From Rhodopseudomonas infernalis (GTDB lineage Bacteria; Pseudomonadota; Alphaproteobacteria; Rhizobiales; Xanthobacteraceae), in NCBI RefSeq assembly GCF_022271405.1, contig NZ_JAJNAL010000032.1:1-59432 (forward strand): a DNA stretch of 59,432 nt, written 5' to 3'. Below are positions 17,985-26,631 of this stretch, piece after piece. Every line of letters begins with the position of its first letter. Position 1 is the first letter of the stretch. The position numbers and the translations under genes are program-made. The notes beneath the pieces are model-generated. The model searched no databases. It worked only from the letters and a program-made list of their open reading frames with translations, and had not been told where the DNA came from.

Positions 17985-19268
17985 CTACGCGGCCGCTGGA
18001 CGCGGGTGCTTCGAGATGGTCAGCACGATTGTCGCGGCGACGATACACAGCGCTCCGGCCACGAAGAACGCGGGCAGATAGCTCAGCAGCACGGTGCGCG
18101 ATAGGCCGGCGCCGAACGATGCGGTGGCGGCGCCGAGCTGGTGGCCGGCGAAGATCCAGCCGAACACCAGACCGGCGCGCTCGGGCCCGAATTTCTGCGC
18201 CGTCAGCCGCACCGTCGGCGGCACGGTGGCGATCCAGTCGAGGCCATAGAACACAGCGAACAGCGACAGCCCGTAAAAGGTGAAGTCGCTGTAGGGCAGG
18301 AACAGCAGCGATAGCCCGCGTAGCCCGTAGTACCAGAACAGCAGCCAGCGATTGTCGTAGCGGTCGGACAACCAGCCCGACAGGATGGTGCCGACGAAGT
18401 CGAAGATGCCCATTGCGGCGAGCAGGCCGGCGGCTTGCACCTGCGGAATGCCGAAATCGGCGCAGAGCGGGATCAGGTGGACCTGGATCAGTCCATTGGT
18501 CGACGCGCCGCAGATGAAGAAGGTCGCGAACAGGATCCAGAATACGCGGGTCTTCGCCGCATCGCGGAGAGCTCCGAGCGCCGCCGCCATGATCGGCGCG
18601 TTGGTCGGGGGAGGCGCCGGCAGCGGGTCGGTGCCGGCGTCGCCGAACGGCCGCAGTCCGACGTCGCTCGGCCGGTCGCGCATCAGCAGCAGCACGCCCA
18701 TCGCGGCGACGCCGAGACCGACGCACAGCAGCATCAGCGCGGCTCGCCAGCCGAACCGTTCGGTGAGCGCGGCCAGCATCGGCAGAAACACGAGCTGCCC
18801 GGTGGCGACGCTGGCGGTGAGGATGCCGACCACAAGCCCGCGGCGATGGTTGAACCAGCGCGCCGCCACGGTGGCGCCCAGCACCATTGCGGTGAGCCCG
18901 GTGCCGATGCCGACCGCGACGCCCCACAGCACGACGAGTTGCCAGACCTGCGTCATCGCCACCGAGCCGATCAGGCTCAGCGCGATGATCACCTGGCCGG
19001 CGAGCGCGACGTTGCGCAGCCCGTAACGGTTCATCAGCGCCGCGGCGAACGGCGCCATCAGGCCGAACAGGATGAAGCGGATCGACAGTGCGGACGAGAT
19101 CTCCGCGGTGGTCCAGCCGAATTCCTGCTGCAGCGGCACGATGAACACGCCCGGCGCGCCGACCGCGCCGGCGGAGACCAGAGCAGTGAGGAACGTCACT
19201 GCGACCATCACCCAGCCGTAATGGACGTCGCGGCGCGCGAGGACGGAGGATAGCCAGGTCGAAATCAT
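17985..19268 (-). CDS. MFS transporter (monocarboxylate/oxalate-formate antiporter-like)
   Basis: Inner-membrane transporter of 427 aa with about twelve hydrophobic segments. The N-terminus (DVHYGWVMVAVTFLTALVSAG, then FGWTTAEISSALSIRFILFG) and the mid-protein loop are typical of the MFS branch that carries monocarboxylates and similar organic acids. Start is the ATG at 19268. It is read toward the composite repeat. An AT-rich palindrome (19317-19338) lies about 50 bases upstream and matches a site in front of the next two genes, so it is probably co-regulated with the enoyl-CoA hydratase (19384-20154) and thioesterase (20295). Confidence 0.9.
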   Translation of the reverse strand: MISTWLSSVLARRDVHYGWVMVAVTFLTALVSAGAVGAPGVFIVPLQQEFGWTTAEISSALSIRFILFGLMAPFAAALMNRYGLRNVALAGQVIIALSLIGSVAMTQVWQLVVLWGVAVGIGTGLTAMVLGATVAARWFNHRRGLVVGILTASVATGQLVFLPMLAALTERFGWRAALMLLCVGLGVAAMGVLLLMRDRPSDVGLRPFGDAGTDPLPAPPPTNAPIMAAALGALRDAAKTRVFWILFATFFICGASTNGLIQVHLIPLCADFGIPQVQAAGLLAAMGIFDFVGTILSGWLSDRYDNRWLLFWYYGLRGLSLLFLPYSDFTFYGLSLFAVFYGLDWIATVPPTVRLTAQKFGPERAGLVFGWIFAGHQLGAATASFGAGLSRTVLLSYLPAFFVAGALCIVAATIVLTISKHPRPAAA

Positions 19269-19316
19269 GCGATAAGTCCTGATGCAGGTCGCGCCGGAAA
19301 GTCACATCGGCTCGAG

Positions 19317-19338
19317 TATATTATGATGATCATATAAT
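19317..19338. promoter_or_regulatory. Candidate operator in the MFS promoter (ATTAT-GATGATCAT-ATAAT)
   Basis: AT-rich inverted repeat with arms ATTAT / ATAAT around GATGATCAT. It shares the 12-mer TATGATGATCAT with the site at 20260-20273. It lies just upstream of the minus-strand MFS gene and is most likely a site for the TetR protein encoded at 20965 (inference). Confidence 0.5.
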
Positions 19339-19383
19339 GGGGCGCCCGCATTGCAAGCGTTGCGGCGCAGCGTGGCAGGATCG

Positions 19384-20154
19384 TCAGCGTTTGCGCTGCA
19401 GGAACTCGCCCATCAGCCGCTGCGGCTCGCCGGTGAGGTAAGCCTGCCCGAATACGCCGACCGAATGCGCGACGGCGTCGCCGAGCGGCATGTCGTGCCA
19501 CGCGGCGAGCAGTGCCTTCTGCGACCGCAGCGCCTGCGGCGCGCAGGCGAGCAGGGATGCGACGAGGCTCTCCACCGCCGCGTCGAGCTCGGCCGGGGCG
19601 GCGAGCTTGTCGACCAAGCCCCAGGCGAGCGCGGTCGGCGCGTCGATCGTGTCGGCAGTCATCAGCAGCCAGCGCGTGCGGCTCCAGCCGATCAGCCGCG
19701 GCAGCAATGCGGCGTGGATCACCGAGGGGATCCCCACGCGCACTTCCGGCATCGCGAATTTGGCGTCGTCCGCGGCGATGCGGAAATCGCAGGCGGCGGC
19801 GAATTCCAGGCCGCCGCCGAGGCACCAGCCGGGGATGCGGGCGATTACCGGGAAGGGCAGGGTGCGCACCGTTTCGCACAGATTGCCGAGGCCGGTAATG
19901 AAACGCTCGGCGGAGGCCTGATCGAGCGTTGCCATCTCCTTGATGTCGGCGCCGCCGATCAGGCTGCGGCCGCTCTCGCCGGCGATGATCAGCACGCGCA
20001 GTTCGTCATCGGCGGCGAGTTGCGTTAGGCCTTCGCGCACTGCGTCGATCACCGCCGAGTTCAGGATGTTGAGCGGGCCGGCGTTGCAAATCGTCAGCGT
20101 GGCCACGCCGCGGGAGTCGCGGTCGATGCCGCAATGGGAGTTCAACATCTGCAT
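19384..20154 (-). CDS. Enoyl-CoA hydratase/isomerase family protein
   Basis: Crotonase-fold protein of 256 aa. Oxyanion-hole segments are visible (SLIGGADIKEM about residues 64-74 and GWCLGGGLEFAAACDFRIA about 109-127), and one catalytic glutamate is retained in MPEVRVGIPS; the second position (SVIHAALLPRLIG) lacks the usual GGTQRL pattern, so the reaction may not be simple hydration. Start is the ATG at 20154. The gene is divergent from the hotdog thioesterase at 20295, and the palindromic site between them suggests joint control. Together with the MFS gene it looks like an acid uptake and degradation unit. Confidence 0.88.
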   Translation of the reverse strand: MQMLNSHCGIDRDSRGVATLTICNAGPLNILNSAVIDAVREGLTQLAADDELRVLIIAGESGRSLIGGADIKEMATLDQASAERFITGLGNLCETVRTLPFPVIARIPGWCLGGGLEFAAACDFRIAADDAKFAMPEVRVGIPSVIHAALLPRLIGWSRTRWLLMTADTIDAPTALAWGLVDKLAAPAELDAAVESLVASLLACAPQALRSQKALLAAWHDMPLGDAVAHSVGVFGQAYLTGEPQRLMGEFLQRKR

Positions 20155-20259
20155 GGAGCGTCTCGCAGGCGGTCGGCGGATGCGGCATCATGGCGAGGAA
20201 CAGGCCGCTTCTGTCAAGCCGTTGCGGGCCGGAACTTGCCGGCGCAGCGACTTCGTCAT

Positions 20260-20273
20260 ATGATGATCATCAT
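20260..20273. promoter_or_regulatory. Perfect palindrome ATGATGATCATCAT in a divergent promoter
   Basis: A 14-bp perfect palindrome lies midway between the divergent enoyl-CoA hydratase (start 20154, minus) and thioesterase (start 20295, plus). With flanks it shares TATGATGATCAT with the MFS promoter site at 19317-19338. Placement between divergent genes and proximity to a TetR gene make it a strong operator candidate. Confidence 0.6.
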
Positions 20274-20294
20274 TTCTTAAATGCGGAGTGCGCG

Positions 20295-20864
20295 ATGAGC
20301 CTGATGGATGAGCCTCGGTCTGCGGAATTGTTCGCGCCGTCGCGGCGGCGCAGCCGCATGGTCGACTGGCAGGAACCCGGGCCGGTTGCCCGCGCCAGCA
20401 TGACCATGCCGGGGATCGAGGTGATGGCCGCCATTCGCGACGGGCGTCTGCCGCCGCCGCCGCTGGCGCGGCTGATCGGCTTCAAGATGGCCGAGGTGCA
20501 CCCGGGCCGGATCGTGATGCAGCTCGATCCCGAGCAGAGCCTGGAGAACACCATCGGGCTGCTGCACGGCGCGGTCGCTGCGGCGCTGCTCGATACCGCG
20601 ATGGGATGTGCGATCTCGACCGAGCTGCCGGCCGGACGAGGCTCGGTGACCATGGACCTGAAGCTGACCTATCTGCGACCGCTGTCGGTACGATCTGGTA
20701 CGATCAGCGCCGAGGGTCGGGTGGTGAAGCTCGGCCGGCAGTCCAGTTATACCGAAGGCTTCATCCATGACGGCGCCGGCGAGCTGGCGGTGCACGCCAC
20801 CGCCACCTTCGCGATGATCGGCGCCGGAACGCTGCCGGACCAATCGCCTCCGCAAGACTCCTGA
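20295..20864 (+). CDS. PaaI-type hotdog-fold thioesterase
   Basis: Probable acyl-CoA thioesterase of 189 aa. The hotdog core shows GLLHGAVAAALLDTAMGCAI (about residues 94-113) and the strand MDLKLTYLRPLSVRSG, both typical of the PaaI/DUF4442 group. Start is the ATG at 20295; the upstream in-frame extension runs through the operator and is rejected. It is followed after 100 bases by the TetR gene and is divergent from the enoyl-CoA hydratase, suggesting that it releases CoA from intermediates of that pathway. Confidence 0.87.
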   Translation: MSLMDEPRSAELFAPSRRRSRMVDWQEPGPVARASMTMPGIEVMAAIRDGRLPPPPLARLIGFKMAEVHPGRIVMQLDPEQSLENTIGLLHGAVAAALLDTAMGCAISTELPAGRGSVTMDLKLTYLRPLSVRSGTISAEGRVVKLGRQSSYTEGFIHDGAGELAVHATATFAMIGAGTLPDQSPPQDS

Positions 20865-20907
20865 GTCCGTCTGAAACTTGCAGCGGAGCGCGGCGTTCGG
20901 TGGCATA

Positions 20908-20925
20908 ATATGATCTCGGACATAT
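20908..20925. promoter_or_regulatory. Candidate autoregulatory site upstream of the TetR gene (ATATG-N8-CATAT)
   Basis: Short inverted repeat ATATG / CATAT with an 8-base spacer, 40 bases before the TetR start. It shares only the TATGAT core with the two sites at 19317 and 20260, so the link to the same regulator is weak. Confidence 0.3.
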
Positions 20926-20964
20926 CTCGGTCCGAGCGACTATCCTGGACACGGCTGGAGCGCC

Positions 20965-21648
20965 ATGCGCTATTCCAAGGAACACAAGCTCGAAACCCAC
21001 GCCCGCATCGTCAAGAAGGCGTCGGTGCGGCTGCGCGAAAAGGGCGCCCATGGCGTCGGCGTCGCCGACCTGATGAAGGAGGCCGGCCTCACCCATGGCG
21101 GCTTCTACGCCCATTTCACTTCACGCGAGCAATTGGTGGTCGAGGCCTTCAGCTTCGCGATGGACCGCTCGATCGAACGCTGGCACAAGCTCGCGGCGGA
21201 GACGCCCCCCGCTGAGCGGCTGGCGGTGATCGTCGACAATTATCTGTCCGCAACGCATCGCGATGACCCCGGCCGTGGCTGCGCGGTGCCGGCGCTGGGC
21301 GCCGAGATCGCCCGCGAAAGCCCGAAGACCCGCAAGGCGTTCGCCGCCAAGCTCGAACAGATGATCGAGATGATCGCGTCGGAATTCGTCGATGCGCCGC
21401 CGAAGACGGCGCGCAAGCAGGCGATGGCGACGCTTGCCACCATGATGGGATCGCTGCTGATGGCGCGGATCGCCGGCAGCGGGGAGATGTCGGACGCCAT
21501 TCTCGAAGCCGGCCGCAATGCGGTGCTCGTCGGCGCGGGCCGGCCGGCAGCGCCGGCACCAGCACGTTCGGTGCGTAAGCCGGCCAGTTCCAAGGCCTCA
21601 TCCAAGGCCCCGGCCACCCCCAGAGCCAAGCCAGTTTCCCAGCACTGA
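20965..21648 (+). CDS. TetR-family transcriptional regulator
   Basis: Repressor-type regulator of 227 aa. The N-terminal helix-turn-helix reads RIVKKASVRLREKGAHGVGV...LMKEAGLTHGGFYAHF (about residues 12-52); the GLTHGGFYAHF recognition helix is typical of the TetR subgroup next to acyl-CoA or xenobiotic genes. The C-terminal domain has GCAVPALGAEIAR and ends in a low-complexity Ala/Lys/Ser tail. It lies between the thioesterase and the valine-degradation genes. Likely targets are the ATGATGATCATCAT-type sites at 19317 and 20260; control of the mmsA operon is also possible. Confidence 0.9.
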   Translation: MRYSKEHKLETHARIVKKASVRLREKGAHGVGVADLMKEAGLTHGGFYAHFTSREQLVVEAFSFAMDRSIERWHKLAAETPPAERLAVIVDNYLSATHRDDPGRGCAVPALGAEIARESPKTRKAFAAKLEQMIEMIASEFVDAPPKTARKQAMATLATMMGSLLMARIAGSGEMSDAILEAGRNAVLVGAGRPAAPAPARSVRKPASSKASSKAPATPRAKPVSQH

Positions 21649-21772
21649 CCTATCCCGGCTGCACCGGGCGCCTGTTGCACGTCTCGGCTGCGGCGGTGGT
21701 GTTATGCCGCCAATCGCAATCTGAGCGATTTGGAAAACGTTCTACGCGTTCAGGCTCTTCCCAAAGGATGAA

Positions 21773-21806
21773 AAAGGCTGTTCAAGAGGACCCGAAAACA
21801 GCCTTT
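21773..21806 (+). promoter_or_regulatory. Perfect 10-bp hairpin directly before the mmsA ribosome binding site
   Basis: AAAGGCTGTT (21773-21782) pairs exactly with AACAGCCTTT (21797-21806) around a 14-base loop. The stem ends one base before CAGGAGG, the Shine-Dalgarno of mmsA (ATG 21820). It could be a 5' UTR control or mRNA-protection structure; a terminator is less likely because no U-run follows. Confidence 0.6.
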
Positions 21807-21819
21807 CAGGAGGAAGCGG

Positions 21820-23316
21820 ATGCGAACGATCGGACACTTCATCGGCGGCAAAGAGGTAGAGGGCAAATCGGGACGTTTCGCCGACGTGTTCGAGCCGATG
21901 ACCGGCGAGGTCAAGGCAAAGGTCGCGCTGGCCACCAAGGCCGAAATGCGCGCCGCCGTCGAGAACGCCGCTGCAGCACAGCCGGCCTGGGGCGCAACCA
22001 ACCCGCAGCGCCGCGCCCGCGTGCTGATGAAGTTCCTCGAGCTGGTGCAGCGCGACTACGACAAGCTCGCCGAGCTGCTCGCGCGTGAGCACGGCAAGAC
22101 CATTCCGGACGCCAAGGGCGATATCCAGCGCGGCCTCGAGGTCGCCGAATTCGCCACCGGCATTCCGCATCTGATGAAGGGCGAATACACCGAAGGCGCC
22201 GGCCCCGGCATCGACATCTATTCGATGCGCCAGCCGCTCGGCGTCGTTGCCGGCATCACCCCGTTCAACTTCCCGGCGATGATCCCGATGTGGAAGTTCG
22301 CCCCGGCGATCGCCTGCGGCAACGCCTTCATCCTGAAGCCCTCGGAGCGCGATCCGGGCGTGCCGATGGCGCTGGCGGCGCTGATGCTCGAAGCCGGCCT
22401 GCCGCCGGGCATCCTCAACGTCGTCAATGGCGACAAGGAGGCCGTCGACGCCATTCTCGACGACCCGGATATCCGCGCCGTCGGCTTCGTCGGCTCGTCG
22501 CCGATCGCGCAGTACATCTATGAGCGCGCAGCGCAGACCGGCAAGCGGGCGCAGTGCTTCGGCGGCGCCAAGAACCACGCCATCATCATGCCCGACGCCG
22601 ACATCGACCAGACCGTCGACGCGCTGATCGGCGCCGGCTACGGCTCGGCCGGCGAGCGCTGCATGGCGATCTCGGTCGCGGTGCCGGTCGGCAAGGCCAC
22701 CGCCGACAAGTTGATGGAAAAGCTAATCCCGCGCGTCGAGTCGCTGAAGATCGGCCCGTCGACCGATCCGTCCGCCGATTTCGGCCCGCTGGTGACCAAG
22801 GAAGCGCTGGAGCGCGTCAAGAACTACGTCGAGATCGGCGTCAAGGAAGGCGCGACACTCGCCGTCGACGGCCGCGGCTTCAAGATGCAGGGCTACGAGA
22901 ACGGCTTCTACATGGGCGGCTGTCTGTTCGACAACGTCACCAAGGATATGCGGATCTACAAGGAAGAGATCTTCGGTCCGGTGCTGAGCGTCGTCCGCGC
23001 CCACGACTACGCCGAAGCGCTGGCGCTGCCGTCCGACCATGATTACGGCAACGGCGTCGCGATCTTCACCCGCGACGGCGATGCCGCCCGCGACTTCGCC
23101 GCCAAGGTCAATGTCGGCATGGTCGGCATCAACGTGCCGATCCCGGTGCCGATCGCCTACTACACCTTCGGCGGCTGGAAGAAGTCCGGCTTCGGCGACC
23201 TCAATCAGCACGGTCCGGACTCGGTGCGGTTCTATACCAAAACCAAGACCGTCACCTCGCGCTGGCCTTCCGGCGTCAAGGAAGGCGCGGAGTTCTCGAT
23301 CCCGCTGATGAAGTAA
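21820..23316 (+). CDS. mmsA: CoA-acylating methylmalonate-semialdehyde dehydrogenase
   Basis: Converts (methyl)malonate semialdehyde, CoA and NAD to propionyl- or acetyl-CoA, CO2 and NADH; last step of distal valine degradation (also used in inositol breakdown). The product is 498 aa, the family length. It has the aldehyde dehydrogenase core with GITPFNFPAMIPMWKFAPAI (about residues 146-165), GFVGSSPIAQYIY, and the nucleophilic Cys281 in SAGERCMAIS. The AGGAGG Shine-Dalgarno before the ATG is preceded by a perfect hairpin. The next three genes complete the valine pathway and follow at 12, -4 and 37 bases, forming one operon. Confidence 0.95.
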   Translation: MRTIGHFIGGKEVEGKSGRFADVFEPMTGEVKAKVALATKAEMRAAVENAAAAQPAWGATNPQRRARVLMKFLELVQRDYDKLAELLAREHGKTIPDAKGDIQRGLEVAEFATGIPHLMKGEYTEGAGPGIDIYSMRQPLGVVAGITPFNFPAMIPMWKFAPAIACGNAFILKPSERDPGVPMALAALMLEAGLPPGILNVVNGDKEAVDAILDDPDIRAVGFVGSSPIAQYIYERAAQTGKRAQCFGGAKNHAIIMPDADIDQTVDALIGAGYGSAGERCMAISVAVPVGKATADKLMEKLIPRVESLKIGPSTDPSADFGPLVTKEALERVKNYVEIGVKEGATLAVDGRGFKMQGYENGFYMGGCLFDNVTKDMRIYKEEIFGPVLSVVRAHDYAEALALPSDHDYGNGVAIFTRDGDAARDFAAKVNVGMVGINVPIPVPIAYYTFGGWKKSGFGDLNQHGPDSVRFYTKTKTVTSRWPSGVKEGAEFSIPLMK

Positions 23317-23328
23317 GCGTCGGCTGCC

Positions 23329-24474
23329 ATGCAGTTCGACCTGAACGAAGACCAGCGCGCCATCCGTGAGATGGCGCGCGACTTCGCGGACGACAAGATC
23401 GCTCCGCACGCGCTGCAATGGGACGAGGACAAGCACCTGCCGCTCGACGTGATTCGGCAGGCGGCCTCGCTCGGCATCGGCGGCATCTACATCCGCGACG
23501 ACGTCGGCGGCAGCGCGATGACGCGGTTCGACGCCGCGCTGATCTTCGAGGCGCTCGCCACCGGGTGTCCTGCTGTGTCGGCCTTCATCTCCATCCACAA
23601 CATGGCGGCGTGGATGATCGACAGCTATGGCTCCGAAGCGCAGCGCCAGCAATGGCTGCCGAAGCTGTGCAGCATGGAGCTGATTGCGAGCTACTGCCTG
23701 ACCGAGCCGGGCTCCGGCTCGGATGCCGCCGCGCTACGAACCCGCGCGGTGCGCGATGGCGATCACTACGTGCTCAACGGCCAGAAGCAGTTCATCTCCG
23801 GCGCCGGCGCCAACGATCTCTATGTGGTGATGGTCCGCACCGGCGGCGACGGCCCCGGCGGAATCTCGACGCTGGTGGTCGACAAGGACACGCCGGGCCT
23901 CTCCTTCGGCGCCAACGAGCGCAAGATGGGCTGGAACGCGCAGCCGACCCGCGCGGTGATCTTCGAGAATGCCCGGGTGCCGGTCGCCAACCGGCTCGGC
24001 GACGAGGGCATCGGCTTCAAGATCGCGATGGCCGGGCTCGACGGCGGTCGCCTCAACATTGCCGCATGCTCGCTCGGCGGCGCGCAGACCGCGCTCGACA
24101 AGGCGCTCGACTACACCAGGGAGCGCAAGGCGTTCGGCAAGCGGCTCGACGAATTCCAGGCGCTGCAGTTCAAGCTCGCCGACATGGCGACCGAGCTGGA
24201 AGCTGCGCGCACCTTCCTGTGGCGCGCCGCCGCCGCACTCGACCGCAAGGACCCGGACGCTACCAAGCTGTGCGCAATGGCCAAGCGCTTCGGCACCGAC
24301 ACCGGCTTCGAGGTCGCCAACGCGGCGCTGCAACTGCACGGCGGCTACGGCTATCTGGCCGAATACGGCGTCGAGAAGCTGGTGCGCGATCTGCGGGTGC
24401 ATCAGATCCTCGAAGGCACCAACGAGGTCATGCGACTGATCGTGGCGCGCAAGCTGATCGAGGGCGCGCGATGA
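23329..24474 (+). CDS. Acyl-CoA dehydrogenase, probably isobutyryl-CoA dehydrogenase
   Basis: FAD-dependent dehydrogenase of 381 aa. It begins MQFDLNEDQRAIREMARDFA and contains the flavin/substrate motif YCLTEPGSGSDAAALRT and the family C-terminal stretch LHGGYGYLAEYGVEKLVRDLRVHQILEGTNEVMR, where the GTNE glutamate region is conserved. Placement between mmsA and the 3-hydroxyisobutyryl-CoA hydrolase gene argues for isobutyryl-CoA as substrate (valine pathway), giving methacrylyl-CoA. The stop overlaps the next start (ATGA). No ETF gene is in the window. Confidence 0.92.
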   Translation: MQFDLNEDQRAIREMARDFADDKIAPHALQWDEDKHLPLDVIRQAASLGIGGIYIRDDVGGSAMTRFDAALIFEALATGCPAVSAFISIHNMAAWMIDSYGSEAQRQQWLPKLCSMELIASYCLTEPGSGSDAAALRTRAVRDGDHYVLNGQKQFISGAGANDLYVVMVRTGGDGPGGISTLVVDKDTPGLSFGANERKMGWNAQPTRAVIFENARVPVANRLGDEGIGFKIAMAGLDGGRLNIAACSLGGAQTALDKALDYTRERKAFGKRLDEFQALQFKLADMATELEAARTFLWRAAAALDRKDPDATKLCAMAKRFGTDTGFEVANAALQLHGGYGYLAEYGVEKLVRDLRVHQILEGTNEVMRLIVARKLIEGAR

Positions 24475-25544
24475 ACGCGCCGGTCAGCGAGCCCGATCTG
24501 ATCGTCCGGCGCGAAGGCGCTGCCGGCGTCATCCGTCTCAATCGGCCGAAGGCGATCAATGCGCTGACGCTGGAGATGACCCGCGAGTTCGACCGCGCGC
24601 TGATCGCCTTCGCGGCCGATCCGCAGATCGCGGTGGTGCTGGTCGAAGGCGCTGGCGAGCGCGGCTTGTGCGCTGGCGGCGATATCGTCGGGCTGTACAA
24701 CAGCGCCCGCGAGGGCGGCGATCTCGGCAAGGTGTTCTGGCGCGAAGAATACGTCATGAACGCGCGGATCGCGGCCTATCCGAAGCCCTATGTGGCCTTG
24801 ATGGACGGGCTGGTGATGGGCGGAGGCGTCGGCATCGCCGGCCACGGCAGCCACCGCATCGTCACCGAGAAGACCAAGATCGCGATGCCGGAAGTCGGCA
24901 TCGGCTTCTTTCCCGATGTCGGCGGCACCTGGCTGCTGACGCGTGCGCCCGGCGAGATCGGCACGTATTTCGGCATCACCGGCGAGATCATGAACGGCGC
25001 GGATGCGATCCACGCCAGGTTCGCCGACAACTTCGTGCCCAGCGTGGTGTGGCCGGATCTCCGCGAGGCGCTGACCGCGGCGCCGGCCGGCGCCAGCGCC
25101 GCGCAGGTGCGCGAGATCATCGCGCGTTTCAGCCTCGCGCCCGATCCGGGCCCGGCGCAGCAGCATCAGGCGCAGATCGATGCCGCGTTCGGCCACGACA
25201 GCATCGACGAAATCATTGCCGCGCTTGAGCAGGACGGCTCCGAGTTCGCGCAGGCGGCGCTGAAGACGCTGCGCATCAAGTCGCCGACCAGCCTGAAGGT
25301 GACGCTGAAGCTGCTGCGGATGGCGCGCAACGCTGCGTCGCTGCAGGAGTGTCTGGTCCACGAATATCGCGCGGCACTCCAAGTGTTCGTCAGCGACGAT
25401 TTCGTCGAGGGCGTTCGCGCCGCGGTGATCGACAAGGACCGCCAGCCGAAATGGCGGCCCGCGACGATCGCGGAGGTGACGCCGGAGATCGTGGCGCGCT
25501 ACTTTGTCGATCGCGGCGCTGACGAACTTAAATTCCCGGGCTGA
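24471..25544 (+). CDS. 3-hydroxyisobutyryl-CoA hydrolase (crotonase superfamily)
   Basis: Hydrolyses 3-hydroxyisobutyryl-CoA to free 3-hydroxyisobutyrate in valine catabolism. The ATG at 24471 overlaps the dehydrogenase stop by 4 bases and gives 357 aa, the usual HIBCH length and longer than ordinary enoyl-CoA hydratases. Diagnostic motifs: GLCAGGDIVGLYN, GLVMGGGVGIAGHGSHRI, and MPEVGIGFFPDVGGTWLLTR, which carries the catalytic Glu. The long C-terminal helical extension is present. Upstream in-frame sequence overlaps the dehydrogenase gene and is not coding in this frame. Confidence 0.92.
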   Translation: MNAPVSEPDLIVRREGAAGVIRLNRPKAINALTLEMTREFDRALIAFAADPQIAVVLVEGAGERGLCAGGDIVGLYNSAREGGDLGKVFWREEYVMNARIAAYPKPYVALMDGLVMGGGVGIAGHGSHRIVTEKTKIAMPEVGIGFFPDVGGTWLLTRAPGEIGTYFGITGEIMNGADAIHARFADNFVPSVVWPDLREALTAAPAGASAAQVREIIARFSLAPDPGPAQQHQAQIDAAFGHDSIDEIIAALEQDGSEFAQAALKTLRIKSPTSLKVTLKLLRMARNAASLQECLVHEYRAALQVFVSDDFVEGVRAAVIDKDRQPKWRPATIAEVTPEIVARYFVDRGADELKFPG

Positions 25545-25581
25545 AGAAACCGGGATCATCGAGGGACCAAAGGGGACGAAC

Positions 25582-26469
25582 ATGACGGCCATCGCATTCA
25601 TCGGTCTCGGCAACATGGGCGGCCCGATGGCCGTCAATCTGGCCAAGGCCGGCCAACAGGTCACCGGCTTCGATCTGGCCGCAGCGTCGTGCGACGCCGT
25701 CAAGGCGGAGGGAGTCGCGACCGCGAAGAGTGCGATCGATGCGGTGCAAGGTGCCGACGTGATCGTCACCATGCTGCCCGCCGGCAAGCACGTTCTGTCG
25801 GTGTGGAACGAGATCCTGCCGCACGTCGAGAAGGGCGCGTTGATCATCGATTGCTCGACGATCGACGTCGAGAGCTCCGTGCAGGCGCATGCGCTGGCGG
25901 CGAAGCTCGGTGCGGCTTCGGTCGACGCGCCGGTCTCCGGCGGCACCGGCGGCGCCAAGGCGGCGACGCTGACCTTCATGGCCGGCGGCAGCGAGGCGGC
26001 GTTCGCGGCCGCCAAGCCGGTGCTCGAACTGATGGGCAAGAAGATCGTGCATTGCGGCGGCGCCGGCGCGGGGCAGGCGGCGAAGATCTGCAACAACATG
26101 ATCCTCGGCATTTCGATGATCGCGGTGGGTGAGGCCTTCACGCTCGCTGAAAAACTCGGCCTGTCGCATCAGGCGCTGTTCGACGTCGCTTCGACCTCGT
26201 CGGGCCAGTGCTGGTCGCTGACGACCTATTGCCCGGTGCCGGGCCCGGTGCCGACCTCGCCGGCCAACAACGGCTACAAGCCCGGCTTCGCCGCCGCGCT
26301 GATGCTGAAGGACCTCAACCTGTCGCAGGAAGCCGCAAAGTCCTCCGGCGCCGCCACCCCGCTCGGGTCGCATGCCGCCGAGCTCTACGCGGCGTTCGAG
26401 CAGGCCGGCCACGGCGGCACGGATTTTTCGGGAATCATCAACTACCTGCGCGAGCAGGGACGGAAGTAA
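25582..26469 (+). CDS. mmsB: 3-hydroxyisobutyrate dehydrogenase
   Basis: Oxidises 3-hydroxyisobutyrate to methylmalonate semialdehyde with NAD, feeding MmsA. The start at 25582 gives 295 aa, normal for the family. NAD-binding GLGNMGGPMAVNLAKAG is at residues 7-23, the substrate motif DAPVSGGTGGAKAATLTFMAGG at about 114-135, and the catalytic lysine in GAGQAAKICNNM (about residues 163-174). It is the last gene of the valine operon; a family C repeat follows. Enoyl-CoA hydratase for methacrylyl-CoA is not within the operon, but crotonases occur at 19384 and 29241. Confidence 0.95.
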   Translation: MTAIAFIGLGNMGGPMAVNLAKAGQQVTGFDLAAASCDAVKAEGVATAKSAIDAVQGADVIVTMLPAGKHVLSVWNEILPHVEKGALIIDCSTIDVESSVQAHALAAKLGAASVDAPVSGGTGGAKAATLTFMAGGSEAAFAAAKPVLELMGKKIVHCGGAGAGQAAKICNNMILGISMIAVGEAFTLAEKLGLSHQALFDVASTSSGQCWSLTTYCPVPGPVPTSPANNGYKPGFAAALMLKDLNLSQEAAKSSGAATPLGSHAAELYAAFEQAGHGGTDFSGIINYLREQGRK

Positions 26470-26509
26470 GCATTTTGATGTTTCGCACGGTGGCGCCACC
26501 ATAATGGCC

Positions 26510-26585
26510 GTCATGCGCGGGCTTGACCCGCGCATCCATCACTCTTCGGAAGTAGATGGATTGCCGGGTCAAGCCCGGCAATGAC
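26510..26585. repeat. Palindromic intergenic repeat, family C variant
   Basis: GTCATGCGCGGGCTTGACCC at the left and GGGTCAAGCCCGGCAATGAC at the right, with inner ATCCATC / AGATGGAT arms. It separates mmsB from the acyl-CoA synthetase. Confidence 0.8.
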
Positions 26586-26631
26586 GGATAAACTGGAGGT
26601 GGACGCCGTGCCTCGCAAGCGAGGTGTTGCC

